Shown here: positions 62,318 through 64,000 of the stretch, piece by piece | Layout of the letters: each line of letters begins with the position of its first letter | Numbering within the stretch: the stretch's first letter is position 1 | Source: Nemophila menziesii | Lineage: Eukaryota; Streptophyta; Magnoliopsida; Boraginales; Hydrophyllaceae | NCBI GenBank assembly: GCA_029959085.1 | Contig: JARWIR010000021.1 | Span: 23,709,620 to 23,773,619, forward strand | Length of the DNA stretch: 64,000 bases | Direction: 5' to 3' | Position numbers and translations under genes: made by a program | The notes under the pieces: generated by a model | Databases searched by the model: none | The model's input: only the letters and a program-made list of their open reading frames with translations | What the model was told of the DNA's origin: nothing

Positions 62318-64000
62318 TATATACTATCTCTTTTATAAACACCACAAACAATTGTATACAAACCTATATGGTGGTGTATAAATTATATAAAAAAGTTTAA
62401 CACAAACTGAATTAAGCCTAAACTCAAGCCCCAGACGACAATTAAGATCACTTTCATGGATGATGCGGAAGAAGAAAAAAATATATGTTCTTCAGTTTTT
62501 CAAATGGATTCCAGGTAAATTTTTTAACAGTTTTATAAACTATTTGTTTTTAGTTGCGATCTAATTTTCTATGAACCAAAAAGTGTAAATACGATTGAGA
62601 AAAATCTCTTAATTATATTAAATATCCAATTATATAATTTAAATATTATATATTTGTACTTTGTTGATTTGTTTATGTTAAAATCTCTCCAAAGTTGTTA
62701 CTTTTTGTTGTTCTTATGATAATTTTCTATTTATCTACTAAATTTAAGTCTTCGTTGATAACTTTTCTATAAGAATTTGACTCATCACAATAAAATATAG
62801 TATAATTTTATTAATTTTTAGTACTTTACGATGATCCTAACATTTCAACAAAGGAACATTGATAATTATCTTGGTAAGTCTTTCCTTTTTTAATAACTTT
62901 ATATAATATAAGTATATGAAATATATGATATGATCCTTTCTATAATTCCCACAAAATATATATAAGTCGATGCAATATGAATTTGAAATAATAGGCATTT
63001 CGTTCTTTATTAGTTTTTAATTTTACTTTTTAAATTCTTAAACATCAACTTTATATGTTTTAAGATTTATACTTTAAACTAATTCTAAAAATTACTTTTA
63101 GATTTTGAAATTTTCATATATACATGACCCTATTAAATCATGAAGATACGTTGCACTTGTCTCTAAAGGAGTATCAAATATACCCTTGTTAGAAAATATA
63201 CTATTGTTAAGGGGTAGATTCGCAATGTGAGGACATTTGAGTAATTGATAAATTTGTGTTGTGGGCTTAATTAATAATATATTGTGCTTACTATTCTGTG
63301 ACAATATATAAGGGGCCACATAGATATCCTCTTAAGCCTTATTATCTTCTTTGACAAGCTTTTTTGGAAATTACACCATTGGTCGTTTAATTATGCACCT
63401 ATTTCTTTAAGTAGCATATATACACTATCGTTATTCCAAAAATATCAAAGATACCCTGTGGAGGGGTACATTTTCTCGTTATATTGTAACACATGTACAT
63501 TTATGACATAAGAATATACGTTGGTGTTTTGGTCTTTGCATAACTCATGGATTAGTTGTGTAATTAACTCGACCCCTTTATGTATTGCACCACACTATTT
63601 GTATTTGTGTAACACATGTACATTAAATACTTTACAATACGCATAGTATATTTGTCCTTTTCCGTGACACTCCGATACATATAACCTTGCTTCTTTATTC
63701 ATCTCATCATATTCTAAGCGCCTCACTCATTAGACTCATACTCTATGAGTAGTATATGTACTTTCACTTATACTTAATCAGCTTCGAAATATATTTTAAT
63801 TTCAAAGATTTGTGTAATATACTCTCTGTTTTTAATACATTATGCGTAATTTAAAAATCATTGCATAATAGATTGGATAATTAAGTCCGTGTAACTTGTA
63901 GATTTTATGTAGTTTTTCCTTAATTAACCTTTTCTTTATACAAACTAACGACCATATAGTCTTATTAATCTAAATAAGACATGTTACATCTTCTATATCT
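62318..64000 (+). pseudogene. Sub-repeat D, Unit 3 (cut by window end)
   Basis: Exon 1 at about 62457 (MDDAEEEKNICSSVFQMDSR), with one silent or near-silent change (gatgcggaag) and ttccag before the gtaaat donor. Exon 2 is near 62833. The window stops inside the long intron, before exon 3. Confidence 0.58.

Larger units (their letters stand above)
46678..64000. repeat. Macro-repeat Unit 3 (cut by window end)
   Basis: Direct copy beginning at the equivalent of 7854 in Unit 1 and 28203 in Unit 2, at the phrase aagggactaaactatcaaaa. The offset to Unit 2 is 18475 at the left, falling to about 18328 at the right through small deletions, chiefly about 119 bp in sub-repeat A near 53190. The window ends in sub-repeat D, before any Helitron junction, so the array may continue. 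Confidence 0.93.

Noticed and set aside
1..64000. LTR retrotransposon or integrated virus as the reason for the long direct repeats
   Set aside because: No reverse transcriptase, integrase, capsid or polypurine-tract pattern was seen. The repeats are 18-20 kb segments whose only transposon protein is Helitron RepHel.

Overview
The window looks like repeat-rich, strongly AT-biased nuclear DNA of a flowering plant, probably a eudicot; the species cannot be named from the sequence. The evidence is plant-type Helitron Rep/helicase relics, exon relics of the nuclear mRNA 3'-end factor CPSF160 separated by GT-AG introns, a long AT microsatellite, a foldback element and minisatellites. I found no intact protein-coding gene, no tRNA or rRNA, and no LTR retrotransposon.

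The main feature is a nested tandem array. A large segment occurs three times in direct orientation: Unit 1 (about 7252-27603), Unit 2 (about 27604-46677) and Unit 3 (about 46678 to the window end, cut). The first 902 bases match 26698-27600, so the window opens inside the tail of a further copy (Unit 0). That gives an ancestral period of about 26.7 kb. Unit 2 lacks the roughly 6.3 kb equivalent to 903-7252, so its period to Unit 1 is about 20.35-20.6 kb. Unit 3 begins about 0.6 kb further in, and the Unit 2 copy of the Helitron is cut short before it. By eye the units are nearly identical, with scattered substitutions and a few indels, so the amplification is recent.

Layout of one unit, using Unit 1: 7252-8373 non-coding; 8374-9365 (minus) five decayed CPSF160 exons; 9612-10440 (minus) upstream exon-like sequence of unknown origin with a good splice donor; 10441-11040 promoter-like spacer with a GGGCC/GGCCC hairpin, lying between divergent gene relics; 11040-13490 (plus) a diverged gene relic (sub-repeat 0) holding a 391-bp element with perfect 20-bp terminal inverted repeats; 14210-25791 four degenerate sub-repeats A-D of 2.4-3.1 kb, all relics of the same unidentified multi-exon gene or element; 25792-27603 (minus) a truncated Helitron Rep/helicase pseudogene.

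The left flank (1-7251) holds the N-terminal half of the Unit 0 Helitron pseudogene (to about 2250), an AT-rich stretch, a ~60-bp minisatellite (3235-3990), decayed low-complexity DNA, a relatively GC-rich island (5760-6310), an (AT)42 tract and a 91-bp-arm foldback (6960-7180).

My interpretation is that older events (sub-repeat expansion, acquisition of CPSF160 exons, Helitron insertion and truncation) built a composite segment, which was later amplified in tandem with deletions at the unit junctions. Premature stops shared between units show the genes were already dead before amplification. All identities were judged by reading; no alignment or database search was run.
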